Origin: Dichotomocladium elegans
Taxonomy: Eukaryota > Mucoromycota > Mucoromycetes > Mucorales > Lichtheimiaceae
Assembly (NCBI GenBank): GCA_025716815.1
Contig: JAIXMN010000020.1
Coordinates: forward strand, 620,001-684,000
Length of the DNA stretch: 64,000 bases
Direction: 5' to 3'
Shown here: in pieces, positions 25,757 through 35,329 of the stretch
Numbering within the stretch: the first letter of the stretch is position 1
Layout: each line of letters opens with the position of its first letter
Translations under genes and position numbers: made by a program
Notes under the pieces: model-generated
Told to the model about the DNA's origin: nothing
The model's database searches: none
What the model saw: only the letters and a program-made list of their open reading frames with translations

Positions 25757-27843
25757 TCATGTCGCCCCCCATTGATGAGCGGTATTCCAAAGCGTAAAGA
25801 ACATCACGCCTGTGCCAAAGACAATAAGGATCTGATCAATAATTTTACAGAACCCCTTCGTAGTGGACAGTTGCAAATGGAACAAAGGCGGGAATATTAA
25901 ACTCAAAGGACCTAGGCACATTGTATTACGTTATTAGCATTCGTACTACAGCTTATTTAGGGCACTTACAGCAGCAGATGGATCCGATCAAGCTAATGAA
26001 TTTGTCCAAGTCATTAGCACCTCCCCAAGCTATCAGAGCACCGACAATGACCACGCCGAAGCGCACTGCATTTTTTTGCCATTTGATGCTAGTGCTGTGC
26101 TTTCCCGTCCGCTCGCCAAATATGCCATGTTCGATAATCCGAATGGTAGGAAACAGGCAGAGCGGATTCGTCAGATGCACTGCAAGAGCATAGCCCAGTT
26201 GCACAACGCTTGCTAACGGTCCTTCAGGAAGATTAAGTAATGCCACTGTCTTGACGTCGCTACCGAAAGCAACATATCCCATTGCCCCCACAGCGCATAG
26301 AATGGTTGCTACTATGACCATCACAATCGTCAGCACCATTGGGAACTTTTCGGGTTTCTCCATCGCATCCCGGATAGGGATAATGAGTCCTGAAACAAAA
26401 TGGAGGTAAACACTTGGAAATATGCAGCCTTTGTCCTTATTAATCTATACCGATGCCTTCAAAGGAGTATACCGCCGTGCCGACAAATACTGGATACATA
26501 TTGGGATTAAACCACCATTCCATGTTGGGTCCCGCGTGTACCCCCGTGTCGCCTCCGGAAAAAAAAATTTGGTATATATCGCACGCCAAGATGATAAACA
26601 AGCCAGTTACAATCAACACATCGGCAAACAGAGCTGCAGGCGAAAGTTTGGAAATGTTGCGAATAAGCACGAGTGGCATTAGCGACAGGGCGATGAGCAT
26701 TAGTACCCGTGTCTCTTCCAAGTCGATGGCATGGGATGTCAAACTCCTGACCGCCTGTACGACGTTTTCAACTATGAAGATGGTACCTCCACAATTGAAG
26801 CCGAGCTGGCAAATAAGGGTAGGTTAGCGCTGTGGGATCATAATAATCCAAATCCACCCGTAAGACCGCACCTGTGATATAGCAATGGAAAACAGAACGG
26901 CATGCCGCATCGACGGTCCGTAGAGTGCACCTCCAATGTCGCCATAGCTTCCCGCAATTTGCTCCTTGCACTTAAGCAGTAAAAGGAAGCAGTATAATGA
27001 CACAAACCCCATGAAATAAAGGATGCTCATCGAAAACGCAAGACCACCGTTTGAGAATGCTTTCGGTAGAAATAGGATTCCGCTGCTAATGAATGCCTTG
27101 AAGAGTAAAAAGCCGGACTTGAGCAGATTTGCCTTGTGTTTACCGTCTGCTTCTGATGATTGCGGTGCCTTTTTCTGTGGTTTTCGGTATACTGAGAGCA
27201 AAGGCTGGATCTCCTCATCTTCTCCTTCTGAGTCGGATAGGTCTTCACCCGCGAACCGGTCTATGACGGATGTGATGGCAAGATATTCAAGAAAATGCCG
27301 AGTCTGAACACCGCGCATCGATCTGATTGTGCTGGACAAAGCGACAGATTCCAAAGCTGTGCAAGAATCGCATGAAGAAGTCGATGGCGTTCTAAAAAGC
27401 GCTAGTTCTTCATTCTGAAGGTTGCCGGCGCGTGTGGGTTGTTGTTGTTGCTGTTGCTGACGATTGATGTAGAAGTGTCTCCGAAATCCACCGGGCTTGT
27501 CTAGGTTCTCGTAAACAAAATCTGACGGTCCTGCGCCCTTTTGCTCCATTGCTCCTGCCTTTGAGCAGATATCACCGCTTGATTTACTGCGATACATAAC
27601 GCTGGCGGTACGCAAGCTGTTTGCGTGATTATATATATCATGTGTAACTGAAGTACCAGGAAGGTGATATGGAATTGGAATGACTTCATCTCCGTCTGGA
27701 GATCTGGGCTGGCGATCGTGATCTGGTCCTTCCACGTCGTCATTGTCATGACTGGGGGATTCAATGATAAGATGTTGCTGCACCAAGGTGGCGATGCGCT
27801 TATCGGGTATGAATCCTGGGCGTTGATTTGAAGCCGACTGCAT
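25757..27843 (-). CDS. Avt3/Avt4-like vacuolar amino-acid transporter
   Basis: AAAP-family permease that exports amino acids from the vacuole. The long first exon (27843 down to 26,870) encodes a ~290-residue cytosolic N-tail (QRPGFIPDKRIATLVQQHLI, a polyQ stretch, FLEYLAITSVIDRFAGEDLS, acidic SDSEGEDEE) followed by KANLLKSGFLLFKAFISSGI, LFLPKAFSNGGLAFS and AGSYGDIGGALYGP, the family's start of the core. Later exons supply IYSFEGIGI, LTIVMVIVATILCAVGAMGY, NLPEGPLASVVQLGYALAVH, LCLFPTIRIIEHGIFG and a last exon ending TLWNTAHQWGAT (stop at 25,757). Eleven membrane segments are expected. An earlier in-frame ATG exists at 28,059, but 27,843 is preferred because the alternative extension would run into the divergent gene's promoter. 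Confidence 0.9.
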
Positions 27844-27980
27844 TCTAATGACCGTTTTGAGCAGAAAAGAAAAGGAACTTTTTAAGCTAAGCTGTGAGAC
27901 ACGTTGGGGGGTGGAGTGTGCGGGGTTGCTTGTACGCATGACACTGTGTAACACCTGTTTTTCCGAAATTTCTGCTATCG

Positions 27981-30900
27981 ATGATGCATGGGCAACCTGA
28001 GGAAAAAGGACTCCCAATCTGGGACCTGCAAACCTGCAATACATACACGGATGTAGCAAACTCTCTTTTTTCCGCTATTCAACGAGGAATATGCGTTTTT
28101 ATTGATGATGACGTTGCTAGAGGTGATGTCTTTAGATATTGCGCATTACAGTGCTTCCAACAAGTAATGTCACAGCCAATCAAAATCAATGTCACTGGTC
28201 AATTAAAAATGATGTCATTGGCTAGCCACAATTGATGTCACAGGCCAAAAGTCATTTGGTTAGAAATCACACCGCGATTCTTGGCACCCGAAAAATATAA
28301 CAGAGTAGAGAAACGTCATTTCAGAGGCTTCGTTTCGCATTCTTACAAGTGCTGGGATAAATGTCGAAATAAAAGAATCCATATAATAATCTCCATTGAC
28401 TTCAACTCCAATAGAATTCAGGTAAGTAACATGCAATGTTTTGTTTTTGAAAATATGAAAAACTGGAGTGTATGTTTTTTATTTCATTAACTAACATGAA
28501 CTTTAGACAGTATCTTTGTGAGCCATTTCAAATTTGAAGTATCGCCCAGTTTAAGCTCGAGTGTCATTCAAAACTGGGTTTTCCAAGTCCTTGATCTACG
28601 AATTGATGCTCAAAATACATGACTCTTTGCAATCAAATCCAAAACACACTAGAAATTTTTGATCGCTAGATCTTTTAGAGTGTTACCATAGTCCAAAACA
28701 TTCCGTTTATATATATATATTATTTTATTTCAAGTCGCACGTAGCACGGTGATTCACTCATTGGCTCTTGAAAACTCAGACACATCATTGACACGAAATG
28801 AATTGCTGACAGCATCAGGTTCTTGGCGTGTGCGAATGTATACGAAGGAATCCATTTACAGTAATCAAAGTGTAGGGCGCACAAGCGGTGGTGATTTTGG
28901 GTTGAATCAATCAAAGAGTAAAGGGAGGGATGAGTGGGACCCCGTTTCTCTTGCCTGGGTGGGTGTCACGGACGGGTCGGCACAAGTGCTAAAAGATATC
29001 AGAGAGTATCATCAATGTGGGGATATTTTTCAAGGACACGAATGTTGTTAGTTCTTCAAAGATAGAGGAAATGTAAGCTGTGCAAATTTGTTGCATCATA
29101 TAGATTCCATCGTGGCGGAGGCGCGTCTGAAAGAAAACCATGCCTCTGGAAGGTCAGAAAGGCTTCCAATAAATTGGTATCAATGGTATCTTTTGTTAGC
29201 GTTGCCAAACGCAAAAGATCGTGACATAGCGCGTGGTTATCGATGGTGGGCCTGTAATTGTGACCTCTCTATATCCAAGACTGGATCCGAAGTCGCAGTG
29301 CCGTAGCTTGGAGATTGCGCCATCAGGACACATCTCACCATTTTTGCATTCTTACGAATACCACAAGATCTATGATTGAAATGAAAACCACGAATTAGTT
29401 TGCGTGTTTACCAAAGCATACATTTGACAAGAGGAAGAAGGTCACTTCCCACTCCCAGCTGGGACGCAATTGCCATAGCAAATGCTATCAAGGCTAGGAT
29501 ATTTCTCCGGCGAAGGGCAGGGTTCAACTGGACCTTCTTCCCATGATGACAAGCTACGGCTCCCACTCCCAGCTGGGACGCAATTGCTATAGCAAATGCT
29601 ATCAAGGCTAGGATATTTCTCCGGCGAAGGGCAGGGTTCATATGTAGACTTGTCATCATGCTTTTCTTGCAAGATTATAAAACCAATAATATGACTTATC
29701 TTTTGGGAAAGAACGAAAAAAAGGAAACCCCCAGCTTTTTAGGGAGGTTGAAGATATTTCCATCCAATCAGCATTAAACAGCTAGGGTATTCCTACTTTT
29801 CCTTTTTTTCCTACTATCAATTACATTCATTGTGAATGACAATAGAAATATTTCCAAAACTCTTTTGACTACAAAGTAAAAAATAAACTTTATGTGAAAG
29901 GTAAAAATCTTATATCTTCTTGAGTGCTTGATTGTGTACATTTATTTTTTTTCCTAATTGATAGATTTTTGGGCCGCTGATCCATGCAACTGGACTATCA
30001 CAAATTATTTATCGAAACCGGTTGCCCGGGATCCTGCAATTTCCAGGCGTAACGCATCCAATCGACTCATTAATGACACGACGATAGTAAAAAACCACGT
30101 GGTAGTAGGCACTATCGCTGAGACAATGTCAAGTGCTATGTTTTCTTTCAAGCAGGTCGGTTAAATTCATTTTTCAGCTATGACTATTGTTGGCAATAAC
30201 CAGTCTTCACAGAATTCTAGGGCTAAAGAAGCATTTAATACATTTCTTGTCAGCCATGCTAGTCAAGTATCTCAAGAGTCGCTGAAGTATGGAGTTCAAA
30301 AGGTTATGTGAATTCTACATTTTTACGTATGCGTTCGGTACGTTATACACGGAACCCACCACTGTACCTAACGATCTTGTAGACCAGGCTGAAAAGCGTT
30401 ATGGCGGAGCAAGTCGTCAATGAAGAAGAAAAGGAAAATGATAGAAAACGACAAGTTGAAAGCAGGTACGAAGATGATTCCGCTCACTACGTCAGTGCAA
30501 GCAAAAGGAGGGAAATCACGGTAATCGATGACAATCAATCCGGTGAACAAGACGATGATGGTGATGATCAAAAGGTCGATATTTGGGAAGAATGGAAACA
30601 TTTCCTCAACGATCAAGAAAATAAAAAATATTTCATGCAGCTGAGGTAAAAAAAATATTGAAATGTAACAATTACCCGTGCTTACGCATATTATGTTAGT
30701 CCTGAAATGCATAATGTGATCTGGTGCGGGAAGCTAGTGCGACGTAGAGTCTGCTTACCTCCTGACCTATATGCCAAGCTAAACCAGGAAGTGTCGTCAG
30801 TCACGATACAGGATATAAGCCCATGCCTTGCCGAGATGTGCATGACCATATTTGATGCGGTATGCCGTTTTTTGCAATGTAATTAGGAAATCGAAAAACT

Positions 30901-33900
30901 AACACCACCTAATATCATAGGAATCCAACATTGAAATGCAAAGCTGTGTTGAGCAATTGAACCACGTTGTGCTAGACGATCCAATCCTTGTTGCAGAAAA
31001 AAAGCTGATTGTCGATATTTGTGGCACGTTGTAAGTAAAGGTAGTAAGACTTGAATACGTACTCAATTGACATTGCTTGTTTAGTAGTGACTATATATAT
31101 GACAATTGTGGTACCGACGTGCTTCGAAAGTCTGAATCATGCTATCGATCATACTTGTTTGACAACTGTATGAAGGCCACTACCAAATATTTGCGCAACA
31201 ACAACCACAACGTTACTTTTTTTCCTGGAGAAATTGAACTCGATGCCATGACCATCCAACTCAAGCAGAAAGGAATGAATGACCGCCGATATAAGTACAA
31301 TGCTGATGGAACACTCAGAGCTAATGATCTGTCTTCGCCTGAAATTCTTTTGACTGAAGTTTCCTCTGGCTATGGCTCCAATGATGCTGGTAAAATAAGC
31401 TTTGACCATTATAAAGCTATGTTTGGTATGCTGGCAATGATGCGAACCCTGGCGCAGTTATATGATAAAGCTTCGTTCAAGACTTTCTCAAATGTCAAGA
31501 TCCATTTTCTTCATGCTCATGGTAAGTGAGTCAGGATATATCACGTTTAATTACGTATGGTGCGTTGTGTGAGCAATTGAATTTTTCTTTACGCAGGCCA
31601 TTCCATCAGACATTGGTCCATGTCAACACAGGCGCCTGGTCTCTATATTATGAACAAAGAGCAGAGAGTCGATGTTCCTATTAGGTTTTCTGAAAAGGAT
31701 ATTACTCTCCTGCCGTTTATCTGCTTCTTTAAAACACTTGCTGTAAGCTGAATTGTACAAGAGCATGATTTAAATAGTGAAAGAACATGTTATCTCACAG
31801 GATTATGTTTGGAAATGTAGGCTGCTTGCGAAGAAACTTTATCCGTGCTGAAGGAACTCAAGAAAGAACATAAAACCATCTTGCGATCAAAGGACAAGGA
31901 ACGAGAAAACCTTTGCAGAATCGTGGATCCAGTCATTATTCGCCTGAATGAAGGAAAACATGCCAGTATTGTAGCAGAACATGGCCCAGCGAGCGTACCC
32001 AGCAGCCCAATATACGAGTAAGTCCCATCAATGATTACTCCATCCCACAGCTTGATTCCCAAATTCTATGACAATAATAAACATATTGGTCTATATTATT
32101 AACGTGACCTACTTGTTGAGTATATTAGCGGACATCTCCAGGAAATGCAACAAGCATTCTGTATTTTGAGATCACTTAAAGAGAGTGCTTGAAATGCGTG
32201 ATCTGAATTCCCTTGCTCAGTCCTAGGTGAGGCTGTTTAATGCTGATTGGGTGGAAATATCTTCAACCTCCCTAAAAAGCTGGGGGTTTCCTTTTTTTCG
32301 TTCTTTCCCAAAAGATAAGTCATATTATTGGTTTTATAATCTTGCAAGAAAAGCATGATGACAAGTCTACATATGAACCCTGCCCTTCGCCGGAGAAATA
32401 TCCTAGCCTTGATAGCATTTGCTATAGCAATTGCGTCCCAGCTGGGAGTGGGAGCCGTAGCTTGTCATCATGGGAAGAAGGTCCAGTTGAACCCTGCCCT
32501 TCGCCGGAGAAATATCCTAGCCTTGATAGCATTTGCTATGGCAATTGCGTCCCAGCTGGGAGTGGGAAGTGACCTTCTTCCTCTTGTCAAATGTATGCTT
32601 TGGTAAACACGCAAACTAATTCGTGGTTTTCATTTCAATCATAGATCTTGTGGTATTCGTAAGAATGCAAAAATGGTGAGATGTGTCCTGATGGCGCAAT
32701 CTCCAAGCTACGGCACTGCGACTTCGGATCCAGTCTTGGATATAGAGAGGTCACAATTACAGGCCCACCATCGATAACCACGCGCTATGTCACGATCTTT
32801 TGCGTTTGGCAACGCTAACAAAAGATACCATTGATACCAATTTATTGGAAGCCTTTCTGACCTTCTAGATGCATGGTTTTCTTTCAGACGCGCCTCCGCC
32901 ACGATGGAATCTATATGATGCAACAAATTTGCACAGCTTACATTTCCTCTATCTTTGAAAGAACTAACCACATCCGTGTCCTTGAAAAATATCCCCACAT
33001 TGATGATCCTCTCTGATATCTTTTAGCACTTGTGCCGATCTGTCCGTGACACCCACTCAGGCAAGAGAAACGGGGTCCCACTCATCGCTTCCTTTACTCT
33101 TTGATTGATTCAACCCAAAATCACCACCGCTTGTGCGCCCTACACTTTGATTAAATGGATTCCTCCGTATACATTCCCACACGCCAAGAACCTGATGCTA
33201 TCAGCAATTCATTTCGTGTCAATGATGTGTCTGAGTTTTCAAGAGGCAACGAGTGAATCACCGTGCTACGTGCGACTTGAAATAAAATAATATATATATA
33301 TAGATAAACGGAATGTTTTGGACTATGGTAACACTCTAAAAGATCTAGCGATCAAAAATTTCTGGTGTGTTTTGGATTTGATTGCAAAGAGCCATGTATT
33401 TTGAGCATCAAATCGTAGATCAAGGACTTGGAAAACCCAGTTTTGAATGACACTCGAGCTTAAACCGGGCGATACTTCAAATTTGAAATGGCTCACAAAG
33501 ATACTGTCTAAAGTTCATGTTAGTTAATGAAATAAAAAACATACACTCCAGTTTTTCATATTTTCAAAAACAAAACATTGCATGTTACTTACCTGAATTC
33601 TATTGGAGTTGAAGTCAATGGAGATTATTATATGGATTCTTTATTTCGACATTTATCCCAGCACTTGTAAGAATGCGAAACGAAGCCTCTGAAATGACGT
33701 TTCTCTACTCTGTTATATTTTTCGGGTGCCAAGAATCGCGGTGTGATTTCTAACCAAATGACTTTTGGCCTGTGACATCAATTGTGGCTAGCCAATGACA
33801 TCATTTTTAATTGACCAGTGACATTGATTTTGATTGGCTGTGTATGTTATACTGCTTGTCAGATGATTTGTCGCCTCCCTTTCCGCAGATGGCCAGAAAT

Positions 33901-34107
33901 ATCTCGGATGATGTCATATCAGCAATCCACATTTCAATAGACAGCGAACCGACCACATGCGTTACACTTAAAGTTACTATGATTTCAGGCTTTAGACAGG
34001 ATAATAATGCAAGGAGGCAAAGAATACATCGATTGGATGGTCCAATAGTACATGGAACCACATCAATGGTTCAGGGTATCAAAAACAAAGACTTTTGTTA
34101 TAGCTGA
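27981..34107 (+). CDS. Small unidentified host gene split by the transposon
   Basis: Two exons flank the 5.67-kb element: 27,981-28,163 (reading LPIWDLQTCNTYTDVANSLF, GICVFIDDDVARGDVF, YCALQCFQQ) and 33,889-34,107 (MARNISDDVISAIHISIDSE, TTCVTLKVTMISGF, HRLDGPIVHGTTSMVQ). A GTAATG donor begins at 28,164 and a TTTCCGCAG acceptor ends at 33,888. Both exons are in phase 0, and together they give 133 residues plus stop. Without the element the intron would be 46-50 nt, typical of this genome. I do not recognise the protein. It diverges from the Avt3-like gene, with 137 bp between starts. Whether the 5.7-kb intron is still spliced is unknown. The start ATG could lie in an additional upstream exon. 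Confidence 0.5.
28167..28245 (+). repeat. Subterminal ATGTCA motif array, left end
   Basis: Four copies of a ~12-bp motif (consensus RATGTCAYWGGC) at 28,167, 28,189, 28,211 and 28,234, spaced 22-23 bp. The outermost copy is completed by host bases AATGT. Mirrored at the right end (about 33,768-33,842). Arrays like this are where transposases of several families bind. Confidence 0.6.
28171..29781 (+). repeat. Left terminal inverted repeat
   Basis: 1,611 bp. Contains, from the outside in: subterminal ATGTCA repeats, a possible TATA (GAAAAATATAACAG at about 28,290), a strong splice donor TTCAGGTAAGT (about 28,415), an AT-rich spacer with TATATATATATT, a broken copy of the inward frame (29,088-29,306) and the 79-bp tandem duplication. 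The inner edge ends at GCATTAAACAG. Confidence 0.85.
29447..29639 (-). repeat. 79-bp direct repeat, two copies, left arm
   Basis: Copies at 29,447-29,525 and 29,561-29,639 (period 114 bp), differing by a single base. Each contains CCCAGCTGGG, a perfect palindrome. Open in two frames over both copies; see the right-arm entry. Confidence 0.9.
30180..32021 (+). CDS. Element-borne gene of unknown function; possible PD-(D/E)XK-like fold
   Basis: Seven-exon model: 30,180-30,302; 30,383-30,645; 30,700-30,859; 30,921-31,030; 31,085-31,521; 31,597-31,742; 31,821-32,021. Lengths sum to 1,440 nt, all junctions are GT-AG and in phase, giving 479 residues. Residues 40-130 are charged and disordered (KEKENDRKRQVE, GEQDDDGDDQK, then IWEEWKHFLNDQENKKY). 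The 130-215 part reads VCLPPDLYAKLNQEVSS and SCVEQLNHVVLDDPILVAEK. The core at 219-420 has TTKYLRNNNHNVTFFPGEIE, PEILLTEVSSGYG (E310-V-S312), a long helix HYKAMFGMLAMMRTLAQLYD, strands VKIHFLHAHGHSIRHWSMS and GLYIMNKEQRVDVP, then a Lys/Glu coiled coil. I recall similar uncharacterised proteins, many copies per genome, in Mucorales. A strand-E-x-S/K-helix-strand order suggests a restriction-endonuclease-like fold, but no Lys follows the Glu here. It could be the element's transposase or a passenger. Confidence 0.75.
32375..32567 (+). repeat. 79-bp direct repeat, two copies, right arm
   Basis: Copies at 32,375-32,453 and 32,489-32,567. One frame reads CPSPEKYPSLDSICYSNC twice (second copy ICYGNC). 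The other frame reads a hydrophobic RRRNILALIAFAIAIASQ twice (second copy AMAIAS). The A-to-G change between copies is non-synonymous in both frames. Neither frame has a clear start context or signal peptide, so I cannot say either is translated. Confidence 0.9.
32708..32998 (-). CDS. Inward-facing small frame in the right arm (96 residues, candidate)
   Basis: Reads MGIFFKDTDVVSSFKDRG, LLHHIDSIVAEARLKENHAS, RLPINWYQWYLLLALPNAKD, DIARGYRWWACNCDLSIS. The mirrored left-arm copy (29,088-29,306) keeps only the last 72 residues because one T is lost upstream. Composition is protein-like, but I do not recognise it. It could be an exon joined to other sequence through the GTAAGT donor further out in the arm. 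Confidence 0.3.
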   Translation of the reverse strand: MGIFFKDTDVVSSFKDRGNVSCANLLHHIDSIVAEARLKENHASRRSERLPINWYQWYLLLALPNAKDRDIARGYRWWACNCDLSISKTGSEVAVP

Positions 34108-34280
34108 TGGCGCGAAATGAAGTGCTGCAAGGAACTTTGCCCAATGATTTCAGCCGGCGACTGAAATTAATACAATAAACTGCAAGAATGTTGTTCCGCG
34201 GAATATATGCCGAAAGCTTTAATAAAAAAAATTGCTTCCTTTTCCCAGGTTCTCCCGTAGACTTGAACACATTCTGGATA

Positions 34281-35106
34281 ATGAACAACCAACATCACAT
34301 GCTGCGGGCCCGAGCATTCGCCTTCGATCTTGACGGCACTCTCATTGACACGACCCCTCTCGTGGAGAAGCATTGGCGTAATTTCGCCATGGAGCATAAT
34401 TTAGATCCTGAAAAGGTAAGCCATGTGAAAATAAAGATCGCTTCTTGCAAAGCGCATGCCGAGTGTTCAAAGCCGAAAATTAAAAGAAAATAGATCTTAG
34501 CCACCTCTCATGGGCGACGTACTATTGAGACGCTTTCACAGTGGACACCAGATAACGCCACACAACAAGCTGCGGAGGCTTTCGAGCGTAAGCTTGCGGA
34601 ACAGTCGGAAGGCGTCTCCATTCTTCCTGGTGTCCAATCACTCTTGGATGAAATTTCGTCACAAAAATGGGGCATCTGCACAGCAGGAAACAAACACATG
34701 GCCACCATGCGTCTAACTCAGGTTGGACTGCCCGTGCCATCCGCTTTGGTGACGGGTGACACCGTAAGTAGATCCCTGTCTTTTCCCCAAATACCAGCAA
34801 TGATAGGTCTCATCCGATCGCACCATCCCACAGGTTAGCCGGGGAAAGCCAGATCCTGAAAGCTACCTAGCGCTGGCAACAAAACTCGGTGTAGAGCCAA
34901 AATGGTGTCTCGTGTTCGAGGATGCGCCTGCTGGTGTGCGTTCCGCACGCGCAGCCGGTATGAACTGCGTTGCTTGTACCACTACTCACACCGTCGATCA
35001 GCTCAAGGAGGCTGGTGCGACTTATGTAGTCAGCCATCTGACAGATGTTGATATCAGCATCCTTTCTGATGGCACATACGACGTCTTAGTGTCCAACCCC
35101 CTATAG
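34281..35106 (+). CDS. HAD-superfamily phosphatase (glycerol-phosphatase/DOG-like)
   Basis: Exons 34,281-34,415, 34,494-34,763 and 34,834-35,106 total 678 nt, 225 residues in phase. HAD motif I is FAFDLDGTLIDT (both catalytic Asp), cap domain VEKHWRNFAMEHNLDP, motif II ICTAGNKHMA (Thr), motif III Lys in SRGKPDPESYLALA, motif IV VFEDAPAGVRSARAAGM. Length and motif order match yeast Gpp1/Dog2-like small sugar/glycerol-phosphate phosphatases. The exact substrate is not decidable. A Met further upstream (34,188) exists in the same frame but MNNQHHML is preferred because the extension lacks conservation. Confidence 0.9.
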
Positions 35107-35329
35107 CGTAGCGAAGGCACTTCCTAAGAAAATGAGATTATGTAGAGATTTCTTCGTGCAAGGGATTTATGGCATATACGCATGGCTAGTGATGTTACAT
35201 TTTACAAGTAGAGGCGTGGTATTTAAAAGTAGTAAAACGACGTCGGGTTAATGTCTCGTTGGAACTCAAACAGCCCACTTTTTGATATTGCAGCGTCAGC
35301 TAAGACAGATATGATATGGGTCCATTCCC

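Larger units (their letters stand above)
28171..33842. mobile_element. 5.67-kb transposon-like element with 1.61-kb terminal inverted repeats
   Basis: The sequence from 28,171 reads almost identically, reversed and complemented, from 33,842 inward for about 1,610 bp. Ends are CACAGCC...GGCTGTG. Outside the ends homology stops at once: left flank AATGT, right flank TATGT, allowing an ATGT or imperfect 5-bp target duplication. Between the arms (29,782-32,232) lies one spliced gene. Arms differ by scattered single-base changes and 1-4-bp indels, so I judge about 97-99% identity by eye. It carries no recognised DDE, helitron, reverse transcriptase or tyrosine-recombinase domain that I can see. 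The insertion lies a few bases inside a host intron. Confidence 0.85.
32233..33842 (-). repeat. Right terminal inverted repeat
   Basis: 1,610 bp, reverse complement of the left arm, with inner edge CTGTTTAATGC. It retains an uninterrupted inward-facing frame at 32,708-32,998 where the left arm has a 1-nt loss. Confidence 0.85.

Noticed and set aside
29408..29672. Cysteine-containing tandem repeat peptide read as a possible secreted effector or toxin
   Set aside because: No signal peptide or start context; the sequence is as open in a second frame and lies in a transposon arm, so coding is unproven.
28171..33842. Interpretation as a retroviral or LTR element
   Set aside because: The repeats are inverted, not direct, and the interior has no reverse transcriptase, RNase H or integrase sequence that I can see.
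28171..33842. Interpretation as an assembly palindrome (artefactual inverted duplication)
   Set aside because: The unique interior gene, sharp CACAG ends, internal arm differences and insertion in an intron with matching exons favour a real element, but only long reads can settle it.
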